DNA of 29,895 nucleotides from an uncultured Clostridia bacterium (GTDB lineage: Bacteria > Bacillota_A > Clostridia > TANB77 > CAG-508), in NCBI GenBank assembly GCA_934130705.1, contig CAKOYL010000008.1, forward strand, positions 1 through 29,895, read 5' to 3'. Below, one piece after another: positions 1 through 8,936 of this stretch (positions within the stretch are counted from its first letter, which is position 1; each line of letters starts with the position of its first letter). Under the pieces are notes generated by a model. It was given only the letters and a program-made list of their open reading frames with translations. It searched no databases and had not been told where the DNA came from. A program made the translations under genes and the position numbers.

Positions 1-590
1 TCACCTTTTCTGTGTGGTCCATCTAATACCATTTGGTCACCTGTGTAAGCATGAACTGTTGTCATTATTCCTGATTGGATTGGTGCATAGTCATTTAATG
101 CTTTTGCCATTGGTGCTAAACAGTTTGTTGTACATGATGCTGCTGATATTATTTTATCATCTGGTGTTAATATTTTTTCATTTACACCATAAACTATTGT
201 TGGTAAATCTTTTCCAGCTGGTGCTGAAATTACAACTTTTTTAGCTCCTGCATCAATATGTGCTTGTGCTTTGTCTTTAGATGTATAGAATCCTGTACAT
301 TCTAGAACTACATCTACTCCAATTTCTCCCCATGGTAGGTTTGCTGCATCTTTTTCTGAATATATTTTTATTGTTTTTCCATCTACTGTTATTGAATCTT
401 CTCCAGCTTCTACTGATTCTGCTTTTGCATATCTTCCTTGTGCTGAATCATATTTTAATAAATGAGCTAACATTTTTGGGCTTGTTAAGTCGTTTATAGC
501 AACGATTTCATACCCTTCTGCTCCAAACATTTGTCTAAATGCTAGACGTCCTATACGTCCAAAACCATTAATGGCTACTTTTACTGACAT
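1..590 (-). CDS. gap: Glyceraldehyde-3-phosphate dehydrogenase, type I (3' end cut off by window)
   Basis: Cytoplasmic glycolytic enzyme that oxidises glyceraldehyde 3-phosphate to 1,3-bisphosphoglycerate with NAD+. The reverse complement from 590 reads [20 protein letters not shown], the N-terminal Rossmann fold with its GFGRIGR loop. The catalytic-cysteine motif [12 protein letters not shown] is visible about residue 150, and YTGDQ/DGPHRKG follow just before the window edge. About 196 of the usual 330-340 residues are present, so the gene is simply cut by the window. An AAAGGAGG ribosome site sits 7-8 bases before the ATG. It has its own promoter-like sequence in the gap behind the GH15 gene, so it is probably transcribed separately. 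Identity is certain. Confidence 0.97.
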   Translation of the reverse strand, partial: MSVKVAINGFGRIGRLAFRQMFGAEGYEIVAINDLTSPKMLAHLLKYDSAQGRYAKAESVEAGEDSITVDGKTIKIYSEKDAANLPWGEIGVDVVLECTGFYTSKDKAQAHIDAGAKKVVISAPAGKDLPTIVYGVNEKILTPDDKIISAASCTTNCLAPMAKALNDYAPIQSGIMTTVHAYTGDQMVLDGPHRKG

Positions 591-670
591 AATAAATTCC
601 TCCTTTAATTTAGCTTAGGTCTTCCTTAGCTTTTTTTGTTAGTATTACCATATTTATTTTTGGCAATTCA

Positions 671-699
671 ATTCTATATCAATTTTGTTTTATTTTCAA
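671..699 (-). promoter_or_regulatory. Putative sigma-A promoter of gap
   Basis: On the minus strand TTGAAA (694-699) and TAGAAT (671-676) are separated by exactly 17 bases, a good match to the housekeeping consensus. The predicted leader of about 75 bases contains an imperfect hairpin (about 610-638) before the gap ribosome site. The element lies just after the stop codon of the GH15 gene. Assigned by consensus only. Confidence 0.55.
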
Positions 700-707
700 G
701 TACTTTT

Positions 708-2612
708 TTAATTTTCTTTTCCATATAATTTTTCTAGAACAATAACAAACATTGCATGTGACCATCCAAGTCCAATAACCCAGTTTGGCTTTAATGTTTC
801 ATTATTAACTTGTTCTCCTAGAAAATAATGTTTACCTGCAGTTTTTACAACGAAATCAAAGCATTCTTTTGCTTTTTTCTTTTCTCCAGTTTCTAAATAA
901 TATAATGTCATCCAAAGGTTAGCTATTGGCCATGGGTTTCCATTCATATAATTATCGTTTTCAAATCTTTGGTAACCACCTGTATATGTTCTTAGACTCA
1001 TATTTATTCTTTCTACAGTATTTTGAACTTTCTTTTCTTTTGCTTTAAATACATTAAATGGTGTTACTGTCCCTAAAATACTTATGTCCATTTTTTTATC
1101 TTGCGCATTTCTAACATATGCTTTTTTATCTTCATCATACATATTTTGATTTATGTATTTTTTTACTTCTACTAGCATTTTTTCTATTGCTTTTTTAGAT
1201 TTGTTAATTTTTTCTTCTTTTAATCTATTATTTTCAAATTCTGAGACATTTTTTCCAAGATTATCATATATTTTAAGCATACAGTCAAAAGCAGAATAAA
1301 TACTTGCTAATGAATATAAATGTATACCTTCACACATTTCCCATAAATCATAACTTACATGATTTTTGTTTGTTTCTTCCAAAATATCTGTGAAATATCT
1401 TTTTAGGAAGTCTACTGCTTTTTCACACATTTGTAAATTATCTTTTAGGAATTGTTCTGATTTTGAATATTTATAATGTTCATAAACTCCAAATATAACG
1501 CTTGCTGTTTCATCAATTTGATAACCCCAGCATGGTGCTAATTTACAATCTGTGTAAAAGCGTTGTTCCCACATACCATTTTTGCTTTGTGTTTTTCTAC
1601 AAAATACTTTATAGAATTTTTCTGTTTCTTTTCCCATTTTTAAAATGTCCATTGCTTTTGTTATAAATACTGCATCTCTAGGCCAGCAATATGCATATCT
1701 TCCACATTTTGTAAAGTTTTCATCAATTTCTGGTGAAGCTATAATTCCTCCAGTTTCTGGATTTGTAAGTAATGGAAATAATAAAATACTTCTTTTATAT
1801 ATTTCATATATTCTTTCATCATAACTATTTTGTGGTTCTTTTATTTTTAAACCATTATGTTTTTTTACATATTTTCTCCAATAAGTTTTGGTATCTAGAT
1901 ATTCTTTTTCAAAATCTATTCTTTTTATTCTTTCTATTTCATCTTCTATGTCTGATATATTTTTGTTTTCATCAATTGTTATGCATATTTGTAATTCTTT
2001 CTTTTCTCCTGGTTTTATCATTCCGATTTCATATGCCATTGATGCATCTTTAGACATTCCAATATAATCTTTATCATAGATTTCTGCTCTTTTTATTGTT
2101 TCTTTGCTTCCATTTATTTGATGTTTTATAATATCTTTATTTTTAGCAAATATTGATACTGCAAAATCATGAGCATATTGTAACATTCCACCATCAACCA
2201 TTTTTGTTGCTACAAAATTGTTTGAGTCAGATAATAATTCTGAATGAATATAAAATTGAGTATTTAAATCAATTTTTCCTTCATTTATAAAAATATACTT
2301 TTTTGCTAATACATTTTCTTTTATTAAGCAGTAATCTGTTTGTAAGATTTTTAGATTAAAATATGTATTGGTAATTTCTGTATTTAGGATGTTTGTGTCT
2401 GTATCATAATATTGTTTATAAATATTATTTATGTCATCATGTAAATAAATTAAATCAGATTCATTTACTTTTACTCCAGTATGAAAAAAGTTGATATATT
2501 GTTTGTTATCTTTACTAGGGAAATACATTCTTTGCATTTCCCCTTTTTGTGTAAATGTTGCTAACATTTTTTTGTTTCCTATTATTGCTTCATTTAAATA
2601 TTTGTTTTCCAT
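708..2612 (-). CDS. Glycoside hydrolase family 15 (glucoamylase-like) protein
   Basis: A 634-residue protein of the GH15 type, which releases glucose from the non-reducing ends of alpha-glucans or acts on related alpha-glucosides. The N-terminal ~250 residues resemble the beta-sandwich domain of bacterial GH15 enzymes, followed by the (alpha/alpha)6 barrel. Visible motifs are YAYCWPRDAVF, MWEQRFYTD, the general-acid region DLWEMCEG, and FLGEQVN plus a WVIGLGWSHAMF tail near the C-terminus, where the catalytic base of the family is expected. There is no signal peptide, so an intracellular role in glycogen or maltodextrin turnover is more likely than starch digestion outside the cell (inference). 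The start follows the beta-CASP gene stop by 4 bases, and the ribosome site GAAGGG overlaps that gene's end, so translation is probably coupled. The exact substrate cannot be read from the sequence. Confidence 0.85.
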   Translation of the reverse strand: MENKYLNEAIIGNKKMLATFTQKGEMQRMYFPSKDNKQYINFFHTGVKVNESDLIYLHDDINNIYKQYYDTDTNILNTEITNTYFNLKILQTDYCLIKENVLAKKYIFINEGKIDLNTQFYIHSELLSDSNNFVATKMVDGGMLQYAHDFAVSIFAKNKDIIKHQINGSKETIKRAEIYDKDYIGMSKDASMAYEIGMIKPGEKKELQICITIDENKNISDIEDEIERIKRIDFEKEYLDTKTYWRKYVKKHNGLKIKEPQNSYDERIYEIYKRSILLFPLLTNPETGGIIASPEIDENFTKCGRYAYCWPRDAVFITKAMDILKMGKETEKFYKVFCRKTQSKNGMWEQRFYTDCKLAPCWGYQIDETASVIFGVYEHYKYSKSEQFLKDNLQMCEKAVDFLKRYFTDILEETNKNHVSYDLWEMCEGIHLYSLASIYSAFDCMLKIYDNLGKNVSEFENNRLKEEKINKSKKAIEKMLVEVKKYINQNMYDEDKKAYVRNAQDKKMDISILGTVTPFNVFKAKEKKVQNTVERINMSLRTYTGGYQRFENDNYMNGNPWPIANLWMTLYYLETGEKKKAKECFDFVVKTAGKHYFLGEQVNNETLKPNWVIGLGWSHAMFVIVLEKLYGKEN

Positions 2613-2616
2613 CTTT

Positions 2617-4263
2617 TTACCCTTCTATTACATTCAAGATTTGTTTTTCTAAATCTTTGATTTTTTCATTTATTCTGTATATATCTTCATCTCTTAATTC
2701 TTTATTGTTCATATCTTCTTTTACAGATGTATCCATATCTTGTATTTCTGCTTTTAATTTTTCTAGTCTCTTTAATACTTCTGATTTCATATCAACTGGT
2801 AATTGTCTTGTTAGTTTATGTGTTAATTGTACATTTTCTTGTTCTAACTCATATGTTTCACCATAATTTGGTATTATAACTGGTAATTTTGCTTCTGTTT
2901 CTATTTTTTGTTCTAGAACTTCTTGTGATTCTTCTTCTCCATGTACTAAGAATATTTTCTTTGGTTTCTTTATAAATGAATATACAAAATCCATTAGTCC
3001 TTCTTGGTCTGCATGACCTGAGTAACCTTCAATATATTCAATTCTTGCATTTACTGCGATTTCTTCTCCAAATATTTTTACTTTTTTAGCTCCATTTACT
3101 ATGCTATACCCTAGTGTTCCTGGTGCTTGATAACCAACAAATAATATTGTTGATTTTGGATTCCATAAATTATGTTTTAAATGATGTTTTATTCTTCCCA
3201 CTTCACACATTCCACTTGCTGATATTATTATACTTGGTGTTGGATCTTCATTTAATGCTTTTGATTCATCTGCTGTTCTTGTGAATTTTAAGTTCGGAAA
3301 TTCTAGCGGATTATCTCCTCTTAAGATTTCTTGTTTTATATCATCATCAAATAAATCTGTGTTTTCTTTAAATACCTCTGTTGCTGAAATTGCAAGTGGA
3401 CTATCAACATATACTGGTGCTTTCATTAATTTTTCATATTTTTTAATGAATTCTGGGTCATTTTTTGTTTCTTTAATTTTATTTAGCTCATATAAAATTT
3501 CTTGTGTTCTACCAACTGCAAATGATGGTATTACTACTGTTCCTCCATTGTCCATTGTTTCTGATACTATATCTAAGAACAATTCTGCTTTTTCATCATT
3601 TCTTACATGTAATCTGCTTCCATATGTAGATTCCATTACTAAATAGTCTGCATCTTCTATCATTGTTGGTTCTGAAAGGATTGGATTATCATTATTTCCA
3701 AGGTCACCTGAAAATACTGTTTTTGTTCTTTTTCCATCTTCATCAACCCATAATTCAATTATACTTGATCCTAACATATGTCCTGCATCATTAAATCTTA
3801 CATGAATTTCTGGTGTTATTTCTATTATTTCATCATATTTTACTGGTTCAAATAGTTCTAAACATCTTACCGCATCTTCTGCTGTATATAATGGGTCTCT
3901 TGGTTTTTCACCTTTTCTTATTCTTTTTCTATTTTTCCATTCAACTTCCATTTCTTGTATATGTCCGCTGTCTGGTAACATTAATGTACATAAATCACAA
4001 GTAGCTTTATGTGCATATATTTTATTTTTAAATCCTTCATTATATAATTTTGGAATCCTTCCTGAATGGTCTATATGTGCATGTGTTAATAGCATAAAAT
4101 CTATTTCTGCTGGATTAAAGTCAAATTCTTGGAAGTTTTCTTCTTCTAATTCTGCTTTTCCTTGCCACATACCACAATCTACTAAAAATTTTTTACCTGC
4201 TGCTTCTACTAAATAGTTTGAACCTGTTACTGTTTTTGTCGCTCCTAAAAACGTAATTTTCAT
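2617..4263 (-). CDS. MBL-fold metallohydrolase with beta-CASP and RNA-metabolising C-terminus
   Basis: A 548-residue zinc-dependent hydrolase of the beta-CASP group, whose bacterial members are mostly RNA nucleases. Motif 2 is HAHIDH at about residues 61-66; motif 3 is AGHMLGSS; motif 4 is SGDLG; the beta-CASP motif A is MESTYGS. Further histidines lie in RIKHHLKHNLW and, about residue 414, GYSGHADQ. The last ~80 residues form a charged helical tail. I chose ATG 4263 (MKITFLG) because AAGGAGG stands 6 bases before it; a longer frame to 4302 would run into the preceding gene and has no ribosome site. It is 23 bases after the coiled-coil gene and 4 bases before the GH15 gene. It resembles the YSH1/mRNA 3'-processing exonuclease branch rather than RNase J. 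The natural substrate is not known. Confidence 0.9.
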   Translation of the reverse strand: MKITFLGATKTVTGSNYLVEAAGKKFLVDCGMWQGKAELEEENFQEFDFNPAEIDFMLLTHAHIDHSGRIPKLYNEGFKNKIYAHKATCDLCTLMLPDSGHIQEMEVEWKNRKRIRKGEKPRDPLYTAEDAVRCLELFEPVKYDEIIEITPEIHVRFNDAGHMLGSSIIELWVDEDGKRTKTVFSGDLGNNDNPILSEPTMIEDADYLVMESTYGSRLHVRNDEKAELFLDIVSETMDNGGTVVIPSFAVGRTQEILYELNKIKETKNDPEFIKKYEKLMKAPVYVDSPLAISATEVFKENTDLFDDDIKQEILRGDNPLEFPNLKFTRTADESKALNEDPTPSIIISASGMCEVGRIKHHLKHNLWNPKSTILFVGYQAPGTLGYSIVNGAKKVKIFGEEIAVNARIEYIEGYSGHADQEGLMDFVYSFIKKPKKIFLVHGEEESQEVLEQKIETEAKLPVIIPNYGETYELEQENVQLTHKLTRQLPVDMKSEVLKRLEKLKAEIQDMDTSVKEDMNNKELRDEDIYRINEKIKDLEKQILNVIEG

Positions 4264-4286
4264 AATTTTCCTCCTTTTCAACCAAT

Positions 4287-5852
4287 TTAAGAACGTCCCC
4301 ATATTGGTCTTTTTTTGTTTAGATTTATTTCTAAACCTTTTGGTTTACTTATTTCTATTTTTTCTTCAAAAATATTTTCATCAAATATTTGTACAAAATA
4401 TTTTTCTTTTTCTTTAGTTATTTTTAAGTATGCATCTTCCAATTTTATAATTCTTACTTTGAATATATTTTTTAATATTTCATCATTTGTAGCTTTATCA
4501 TTTGAAATTTTTTCTATTGTTTTTAGTTCATTTGCCTTTGCTATTATTAGTTCAGATGTTTCATTTATGTCTTTTTGTAATTCTTCTTTTTTTTGAACTA
4601 ATATATTGTTATCATATGGTATCATCATATAATATCTAAAGTCATATATTATTTTTTCTATGTCTTGTTTTGTTTCTGCTTTTGATATTTCCTTTTTCAT
4701 TATTTTTAAGAATATCTTTTGGAAATTCAATTTTAATTTTTCTAGTTTTTCTTTTTCATCTAAAACTTTTAAATACTTATATTTGTTTTCAATTTCTTTT
4801 TTGTGTTTTACAAAATTTTGTGGATTTAATATTTCATTTAATTTATCTATTTCTTTAAAATATTCATCTCTTTCTTTTTGCATTTTTTGTGATAAAATTC
4901 TAATACTAAATATTTTTTGTTCTAGTGGTAATTTTTCATTTCTTTCTTTATATTCTTTTTCTAATAATTCTTTGTTGTTTATTATTGTATCTATTCTTTT
5001 GATTTTTTCTGTTATATCTATTTTTTGATTTGTTACTTTTTCTATATATTCCTCTTTATTTTCTAATTTTTCTAATTCTTTTTGCAATTTTTCTTTTTGC
5101 TCTGTATATTCTTTTGTTTTTTGTGGATTATATTTTACTTCTAGTAATACTGAAATTTCTGCTAGTAAATCTATAATCTTTTTTCTATTTTCTACCCCAT
5201 ATTTATTTTCTAATTCTTCTTTAAATTCTTCAAAATAGTCTATCATAAATTCATTGCTTCTAATCCACTTGTTTAAAAATTTATGCCCTATCAAAATTCT
5301 TAAATTTTGATATATCAAATTATGGTCTATACTTTCAATTTCTTGTGGTATTGTAGTCCATGAATAACCGTTAAAATCACGTAATGGCTCGACCATGTGT
5401 ATATTGTTTCCTGTATTTATTAAATCTGATATTGTTTTATCTATTAAAAAATAGTTGTCTTTTATAATCTTTTCTTTTTTTCCTATTTTGGCTATTGCGT
5501 ATAAAACTTTTCTTTCTATTGGGTATGCAATTATTTCTTTATTTTCTTTATCTATTATGTATGTTCTATTTTCCGGAATTTGATTATTTTTTTTTGACAT
5601 TTTTAGAATTTTTATTGAATTACAATTATTTTTTATAATCCCCATTAAATTTTCAATATACTCTTCTTTTGTTTCTATATCTTTTTTTACTGTTTCTATA
5701 TCTTTATAGCCTGTTTCTATTTTGTATAAAATATTTAGGAGAGTACTTTTGGCATATTCTTCAAATTGCTTTTCTTCTAATAGTTTTTCTAATTCATTGT
5801 TGTAATTTTTCTTCACTATTTTTTCTAAAAAGTTTTGTTTTTTTTCTTGCAT
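4287..5852 (-). CDS. Unknown coiled-coil protein
   Basis: I do not recognise this 521-residue protein. It begins with a lysine- and glutamate-rich helical region (about 1-80). A more globular stretch (about 90-215) contains YIIDKENKEIIAYPIERKV and an aromatic segment DFNGYSWTTIP. From about 225 to 440 it has a long series of predicted coiled coils very rich in K, E, L and I. A short C-terminal segment ends KRPIWGRS. There is no signal peptide or clear membrane segment. The ATG at 5852 has AAGGAAGGAGAG in front of it and lies 16 bases after the ftsK stop, so it is probably co-transcribed with the translocase and with the beta-CASP gene 23 bases downstream. A structural or DNA/membrane-associated role would fit, but that is only a guess from its shape and position. 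Confidence 0.8.
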   Translation of the reverse strand: MQEKKQNFLEKIVKKNYNNELEKLLEEKQFEEYAKSTLLNILYKIETGYKDIETVKKDIETKEEYIENLMGIIKNNCNSIKILKMSKKNNQIPENRTYIIDKENKEIIAYPIERKVLYAIAKIGKKEKIIKDNYFLIDKTISDLINTGNNIHMVEPLRDFNGYSWTTIPQEIESIDHNLIYQNLRILIGHKFLNKWIRSNEFMIDYFEEFKEELENKYGVENRKKIIDLLAEISVLLEVKYNPQKTKEYTEQKEKLQKELEKLENKEEYIEKVTNQKIDITEKIKRIDTIINNKELLEKEYKERNEKLPLEQKIFSIRILSQKMQKERDEYFKEIDKLNEILNPQNFVKHKKEIENKYKYLKVLDEKEKLEKLKLNFQKIFLKIMKKEISKAETKQDIEKIIYDFRYYMMIPYDNNILVQKKEELQKDINETSELIIAKANELKTIEKISNDKATNDEILKNIFKVRIIKLEDAYLKITKEKEKYFVQIFDENIFEEKIEISKPKGLEINLNKKRPIWGRS

Positions 5853-5868
5853 TTTCTCTCCTTCCTTT

Positions 5869-8313
5869 TTATTCTGAATCTTCAGGTAATGTTGTATTTG
5901 TTCCCATTTTTAATTCTTCTAGTCTTTCTTTTGTCATTAATACTTCTCTTGGTTTGCTTCCTTGATAACCTGATATTATTCCTCTTTCTTCCATTTGGTC
6001 TATTATTCTTCCAGCTCTTGCATAACCTACTTTAAATCTTCTTTGTATAAATGATGTTGATGCTTGACCTGTTTCTACTACCATATCTATTGCATCCATT
6101 AAGAATGGGTCTGTTTCATCATCTTCATCTGCTTCTTGAGCAATTTCTTTATCTGTTTTATTATTTTTTTCTATGCTTTCTAATATGTCTTCACTATATG
6201 TTGCTGTTCCATTTTGTTTTACAAAGTCTACTATTTTTTCAACTTCTTCATCTGATACAAATGCTCCTTGAACCCTTAATGGTTTTGGTGCGCCAGATGG
6301 GAAGAATAACATATCTCCTTTTCCTAGTAGTTTTTCTGCTCCAACAGAGTCTAAAATTGTTCTTGAATCAACTTGTGAAGATACTGCAAATGCTATTCTT
6401 GATGGTATATTTGCTTTAATTAGACCTGTAATTACATCTACTGATGGTCTTTGTGTTGCTATTACTAAGTGCATTCCTGCAGCTCTCGCTTTTTGAGCTA
6501 ATCTACATATTGCCTCTTCAACATCTTTGGCAGCTACCATCATTAAATCCGCAAGCTCATCTACTATAATTACTATTTGTGGTAATTTTCCTACCCCTTC
6601 TTCTTTTTCTATTGCTTTATTATAACCTTTTAAATCTCTTACACCTTTTTGTGCAAATTTATTGTATCTATCATCCATTTCTTGTACAGCCCAAGCAAGT
6701 GCACCTGCGGCTTTTTTAGGGTCTGTTACAACTGGGATTAATAAATGTGGTATTCCATTATAAACTGAAAGTTCAACTACTTTTGGGTCTACCATTACTA
6801 ATTTTACTTCACTTGGTTTTGCATTATATATTATGCTTGAAATTATTGTATTAATACACACACTCTTTCCTGAACCTGTTGAACCAGCTATTAAAACGTG
6901 TGGCATTTTTGCTATATCTGCTAATTGTATATTTCCTGCAACATCTTTTCCTAATGCTACTGTAAGTTTTGATTTATTATTTTGGAATTCTTCACTTTCT
7001 AATACTTCTCTTAAGTGAACTGCTTCTTTTTCTTTGTTTGGTACTTCAATTCCAACTGCTTGTTTTCCTGGAATTGGTGCTTCTATTCTTATTGTTTCTG
7101 CTGCTAAATTTAAAGCTATATCATCAGCTAGGTTGGCTATTTTACTTACTCTAACTCCTTCTGCTGGTTTTAATTCATAACGTGTAATTGCTGGTCCTAC
7201 TGATACATTTTCTACTTTTGCTGATACTCCAAAACTATATAATGTTTTTTGTAATTTTGTTGCTGTATCTGTTAATGCTTTTGCTCCACCCTTTAATGCT
7301 TTTTTAGCTGGTTTTCCTAATAGTTCTATTGGAGGATATTCATAGTTTTCATCTTCTACTACCATTGCATGTTCTAGTTGTAATACTTCTTTTGTTTTAT
7401 CCTCTTTCTTTTGTTCTTCTTGTTTAAATAAATTGTTTTCTATTACATCTGGTTGATTATTTTCTTTTATTTCTTGCATTTTTTGTCTTTTAGTTTCTTT
7501 TGTTAATGGTGTTAAATCATCATTATCATGATTATATTTTTTTCGCCCCATACTCTCTTCATCTAGTAATCTTCCGCCAAAGTTTATTTTTATTTGTTCT
7601 CCAACACTATTGTCTGCCATAACTTCTTGTCTTGCTTGTTGTCTCATTAATTCTCTTTCTTCTCTTGCTTTTCTTTTTTCTTCACGCATTTCTTGTTTTG
7701 TTTTTACTTGTTCTTCTCTATCTCTATATTTTTGTTCTAATCTTTCTTCTCTGTTTTCTTGCGTTTTTTCAACGAAATTATTTATAATTTCTGACATATT
7801 TATTCCCAATGTAAATACTGCTAACATAATAACAATTCCTATACACAAAATAATAGCACCTACAGGTCCTAACATTTTAACAAGTGGAACAGCTAATAAA
7901 GCACCTAATGCTCCTCCTCCACTTTCTTTTGTTCCTAATGCATATGAATCTTTTAATACTTCTGATAATGTTTTTTCAATAGTTAAATTTCCTATATTTA
8001 CTTGATATACACACATCAATACTGAAAAACTTAATAATAAAACTGTACATTGAGCTATTTTTGAACTTAAATAATCACTATCATCACAAGCCATTTTTAT
8101 TGCCATTGCAAAGATTCCTATTGGTAATACATATTTTATAATTCCCATCATTCCGCCTAATATTTCATTTAGTTTTATTCCTATTACTCCTGATTTCCCA
8201 TATATCAATACTCCTAGTAACACACTAAATATCATTAATGCTACAACTGTTAAATCTATTTTTGATGCTGTTTTTTTCGCATGTTTTCTTTTATTTGTTT
8301 TTCTTTTTGCCAT
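5869..8313 (-). CDS. ftsK: DNA translocase FtsK/SpoIIIE
   Basis: An 814-residue membrane-anchored motor that pumps DNA through the division or sporulation septum. About four hydrophobic segments occupy residues ~20-170. A K/E/R/Q-rich linker follows, then the alpha/beta motor with Walker A GSTGSGKS (about 475-482), Walker B IIVDELADLM (about 580) and the signature ATQRPSVDVITGLIKANIP. The winged-helix gamma domain, which recognises polar KOPS/SRS sequences, is at about 735-800 (SFIQRRFKVGYARAGRIID). I start at ATG 8313 (MAKRKT) because GGAGG lies 6 bases before it. The upstream in-frame ATG at 8325 overlaps that same site and has no ribosome site of its own. A terminator and competing hairpin precede it. 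Whether it is the vegetative FtsK or sporulation SpoIIIE cannot be decided from one copy. Confidence 0.95.
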   Translation of the reverse strand: MAKRKTNKRKHAKKTASKIDLTVVALMIFSVLLGVLIYGKSGVIGIKLNEILGGMMGIIKYVLPIGIFAMAIKMACDDSDYLSSKIAQCTVLLLSFSVLMCVYQVNIGNLTIEKTLSEVLKDSYALGTKESGGGALGALLAVPLVKMLGPVGAIILCIGIVIMLAVFTLGINMSEIINNFVEKTQENREERLEQKYRDREEQVKTKQEMREEKRKAREERELMRQQARQEVMADNSVGEQIKINFGGRLLDEESMGRKKYNHDNDDLTPLTKETKRQKMQEIKENNQPDVIENNLFKQEEQKKEDKTKEVLQLEHAMVVEDENYEYPPIELLGKPAKKALKGGAKALTDTATKLQKTLYSFGVSAKVENVSVGPAITRYELKPAEGVRVSKIANLADDIALNLAAETIRIEAPIPGKQAVGIEVPNKEKEAVHLREVLESEEFQNNKSKLTVALGKDVAGNIQLADIAKMPHVLIAGSTGSGKSVCINTIISSIIYNAKPSEVKLVMVDPKVVELSVYNGIPHLLIPVVTDPKKAAGALAWAVQEMDDRYNKFAQKGVRDLKGYNKAIEKEEGVGKLPQIVIIVDELADLMMVAAKDVEEAICRLAQKARAAGMHLVIATQRPSVDVITGLIKANIPSRIAFAVSSQVDSRTILDSVGAEKLLGKGDMLFFPSGAPKPLRVQGAFVSDEEVEKIVDFVKQNGTATYSEDILESIEKNNKTDKEIAQEADEDDETDPFLMDAIDMVVETGQASTSFIQRRFKVGYARAGRIIDQMEERGIISGYQGSKPREVLMTKERLEELKMGTNTTLPEDSE

Positions 8314-8345
8314 TTTTTCCTCCATTCTCTAAAAATAATATTGAT

Positions 8346-8385
8346 TTATTTTCCTCTTTATTTAACAAAAAAAGAGGGAAAATAA
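8346..8385 (-). promoter_or_regulatory. Hairpin competing with the terminator upstream of ftsK
   Basis: On the minus strand the distal arm of the terminator and its flank (8371-8385) can also pair with a downstream A/G-rich segment (8346-8359), matching over 14 bases with a single bulged base. Because the same bases form the terminator stem, the two structures exclude each other, which is the geometry of an attenuator or of an mRNA stabiliser left after termination. No known ligand-binding motif was recognised. Confidence 0.4.
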
Positions 8386-8406
8386 ACCCGGCCACCGTTT
8401 CCCTCT
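8366..8406 (-). terminator. Rho-independent terminator between the DivIVA/ATPase-H-like gene and ftsK
   Basis: The minus strand carries a perfect 9-base stem, AGAGGGAAA (8398-8406) with TTTCCCTCT (8373-8381). The loop is GC-rich and can add a CGG/CCG inner stem, and seven T follow. It begins 6 bases after the stop codon at 8412, so it ends that transcript or attenuates read-through into ftsK. Confidence 0.8.
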
Positions 8407-8411
8407 ATATA

Positions 8412-8915
8412 TTATTTTAATTCTTTTCTACTATTTTGTACTGTTTTTATTGTATCTTCTAAGGATATTTGCATTAAATTTAATGCTTCTGCAATATTTT
8501 TTTCTAAATTTCCTAATGTTGTTGTTAATACTTCTTCAGTATGTTCTAATAGTCCATCTGCATATTCTTTTGTTCCACTTGAAATTTCTCTAGATCTTTC
8601 ATTTGCGTTTTCTATTATTTCTTTCTTTTGTTCATATGCTTTTCTTGTTATTTCATGTTCGTCTATCATTGAAATTATTCTATTTTCTGCTTCTTTTACT
8701 ATTCCATCTGCTTCTTTTTGTGCTTCTACAAGTATTCTTTGTCTTTCTTCTTTTACCCATTTGGCTTGTTTTAATTCATCTGGAAGTTTTAGTCTTATTT
8801 CCTTTATTAAATCTAATATTTCCTCTTTATCAACAATTCCCTTTGCTGAAAATGGGACACTTCTACTTTTTTCTATAATATCCTCTAAAGATTCTAATAA
8901 TGTAAATATTTCCAT
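8412..8915 (-). CDS. DivIVA/V-type ATPase subunit H-like coiled-coil protein
   Basis: A 167-residue, almost entirely helical protein. The N-terminal ~40 residues (MEIFTLLESLEDIIEKS...KEEILDLIKEIRLKLPDEL) are followed by a heptad-rich segment with the Q-R-I-L-V-E-A-Q-K-E-A-D pattern common to DivIVA-like and ATP-synthase b-subunit-like proteins. No membrane segment. In many Clostridia a protein of this type is annotated as 'ATPase' and lies beside rsmD and coaD; here it follows rsmD by 21 bases, but coaD is absent. An AAAGGGG ribosome site precedes the ATG. A structural or septum-associated role is possible, and function is unproven. Confidence 0.8.
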   Translation of the reverse strand: MEIFTLLESLEDIIEKSRSVPFSAKGIVDKEEILDLIKEIRLKLPDELKQAKWVKEERQRILVEAQKEADGIVKEAENRIISMIDEHEITRKAYEQKKEIIENANERSREISSGTKEYADGLLEHTEEVLTTTLGNLEKNIAEALNLMQISLEDTIKTVQNSRKELK

Positions 8916-8936
8916 GGTTTTACCCCTTTCTAATGG

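Noticed and set aside
610..638. Plus-strand terminator before gap (AGCTTAGG/CCTTAGCT followed by T7)
   Set aside because: No plus-strand gene precedes it. On the minus strand the stem has no following T-run, so it is at most a leader hairpin of gap.
4264..4302. Longer start for the beta-CASP gene (MGTFLNWLKRRKI...)
   Set aside because: It overlaps the end of the upstream gene, lacks a ribosome site, and the family-typical MKITFLG start has AAGGAGG at the right distance.
8366..8406. T-box or other riboswitch core in the ftsK leader
   Set aside because: The GGTGGCCGGG loop superficially recalls a T-box sequence, but the required GGTGGNACCGCG and specifier stem are absent and the gene is not tRNA-related.
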